From Agromyces ramosus (GTDB taxonomy: Bacteria > Actinomycetota > Actinomycetes > Actinomycetales > Microbacteriaceae), in the NCBI RefSeq assembly GCF_004216665.1, contig NZ_SGWY01000003.1, positions 1 to 64,000 on the forward strand: DNA of 64,000 nt, in the 5' to 3' direction. The position numbers and the translations under genes are program-made. Of this stretch, positions 63,347 through 64,000 are shown one piece after another. Numbering within the stretch: the stretch's first letter is position 1; each line of letters starts with the position of its first letter. The notes beneath the pieces were generated by a model. It was not told the DNA's origin. It did no database searches and saw only the letters and a list, made by a program, of their open reading frames with translations.

Positions 63347-64000
63347 CGTCACCTGAGCCGCGACGATGGCGGCGATATCGGCCGCACTCGAGCGCGCGGA
63401 CTCGTAGTAGGCGATCGGCGGACCGTACTCGGGCTCGAGCTCCGGGACCGGATACACCGTGACCCGGATCCACGCACCTGCGACTCTGAGATCGATGTTG
63501 CACTCGGCCGCCGCGTCGACGCACCTCGCGATGGCGTCTCCGTCCGCCACGCCGGGGACGGCGACCGGTGTTCCGCCCGCGGCGATCCATGCGTCGTGGT
63601 ACCGGTCGTACGCCCAGGCGCCCGACGGGAGGATCCCGATCTGCCCGATCGCGGCGTCGCTGTCCGACATTCCGAGCGAGCAGCGCTGCGCGCCGGTCTG
63701 CGTGGTCGCGTACCAGTACTGCCCGACATGCGGCCCGTCCCAGTGCGGTCCGACGCTGAGCTCGGGGATCCCCGTGGTCGCCGCGATCGCGTCGGTCGGC
63801 GTCAGGACGTCGCAGGCGGCCTCGCCGATCGTGCTCGGTTTCGAGGGCGCCCACCTCTCGTGCGGCTCCATCGTGCCCACCCTCGCGACCAACGGGTCGA
63901 TGACGGACCGGAATCCGGCGAGCAGGTCGATGGTGGGCGTCCCTGACTGCACCGCGATCCCATCGACGGTGAGCTCCACCCACGTCTGCCCGATCACGCC
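63335..64000 (-). CDS. Partial gene, unknown protein (3' part only)
   Basis: The reading frame runs off the right edge; at least 221 codons are present. The product has spaced Cys residues (EAACDVLTP, AQRCSL, ARCVDAAAECN) and Trp/Tyr-rich beta-type segments (VGQYWYATT, GAWAYDRYHDAW, AWIRVTVYPVPE), with two similar halves suggesting a repeated domain. This fits an exported or cell-surface protein, perhaps DUF3558-like, but I do not recognise the family. The C-terminus ADIAAIVAAQVTAAA overlaps the IS481 remnant, so it may have been altered by the insertion. Confidence 0.6.
   Translation of the reverse strand, partial: GVIGQTWVELTVDGIAVQSGTPTIDLLAGFRSVIDPLVARVGTMEPHERWAPSKPSTIGEAACDVLTPTDAIAATTGIPELSVGPHWDGPHVGQYWYATTQTGAQRCSLGMSDSDAAIGQIGILPSGAWAYDRYHDAWIAAGGTPVAVPGVADGDAIARCVDAAAECNIDLRVAGAWIRVTVYPVPELEPEYGPPIAYYESARSSAADIAAIVAAQVTAAA

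Noticed and set aside
62638..64000. Type VII secretion locus
   Set aside because: Only one WXG100 gene is visible; no ATPase, membrane components or toxin in the window.

Overview
The window is a very GC-rich (about 70% by eye) actinobacterial chromosome segment. Gene content (FmdB-MscL pair, DUF3027, DUF2530, DUF7882, XPB helicase with its helicase-associated partner, NlpC/P60 and CHAP hydrolases) and strong GC3 codon use suggest family Microbacteriaceae, possibly Agromyces; the genus is an inference. Nearly all of it is ordinary, densely packed core genome. I see no prophage, no CRISPR array and no complete mobile element; the only mobile trace is a frameshifted IS481-type fragment near the right edge.

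Layout. 1-350: promoters and leader of an rRNA operon reading leftwards out of the window. 0.5-8.6 kb: aldo/keto reductase, HrpA helicase, secreted M28 peptidase, ArsR/SRPBCC pair. 8.6-24 kb: MFS exporters, second aldo/keto reductase, DUF4349 lipoprotein, acyl-CoA dehydrogenase homologue, AlaX-like editing protein, KhtT/KhtU-type K+(Na+)/H+ antiporter pair, LLM flavoprotein, NADP-binding reductase, AraC/VOC pair, M20 peptidase, AlkD-like protein. 24-29 kb: tRNA-Ala(CGC), membrane protein, RimJ-like acetyltransferase, GalU, 5-formyl-THF cyclo-ligase, FmdB, MscL. 28.5-32.5 kb: a large DUF4011/SF1-type helicase-nuclease with apparently destroyed catalytic motifs and a coupled small ORF. 32.6-37.8 kb: rhodanese, alanine dehydrogenase with divergent Lrp regulator, ATP-dependent DNA ligase, small unknown proteins, TMEM175-like channel, DUF7882. 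37.7-42 kb: GH38 alpha-mannosidase with a sugar symporter. 42-45 kb: divergent ArsR/SRPBCC pair around a perfect palindrome, PspA locus, tRNA-Arg(CCT). 45-50 kb: lactonase, a 32-aa orphan ORF, two cell-wall hydrolases (CHAP, NlpC/P60) flanking an HNH nuclease, DtxR-type regulator. 50-63 kb: serC, DUF2530, DUF3027, cold-shock protein, XPB module, DHFR/RibD-like reductases, folP, ferredoxin-reductase-like protein, two-component system, WXG100 protein. 63-64 kb: IS481 remnant and a truncated unknown gene.

Regulatory style. At least fifteen genes have a TANNNT-like -10 element ending only 6-9 bases before the start codon, implying leaderless transcripts. Genes that depart from this (M28 peptidase, CHAP, NlpC/P60) have -35/-10 pairs spaced 17 bp and long leaders, and all three encode exported or surface proteins.

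Most interesting items: the intact but apparently catalytically dead helicase-nuclease (28701-32462); the two cell-wall hydrolases that share one N-terminal module, one promoter type and TTG starts but carry different catalytic domains; the 22-bp palindrome that contains both start codons of a divergent ArsR/SRPBCC pair; the tandem operators in front of the PspA locus; and the orphan 32-aa ORF at 45962-46060.
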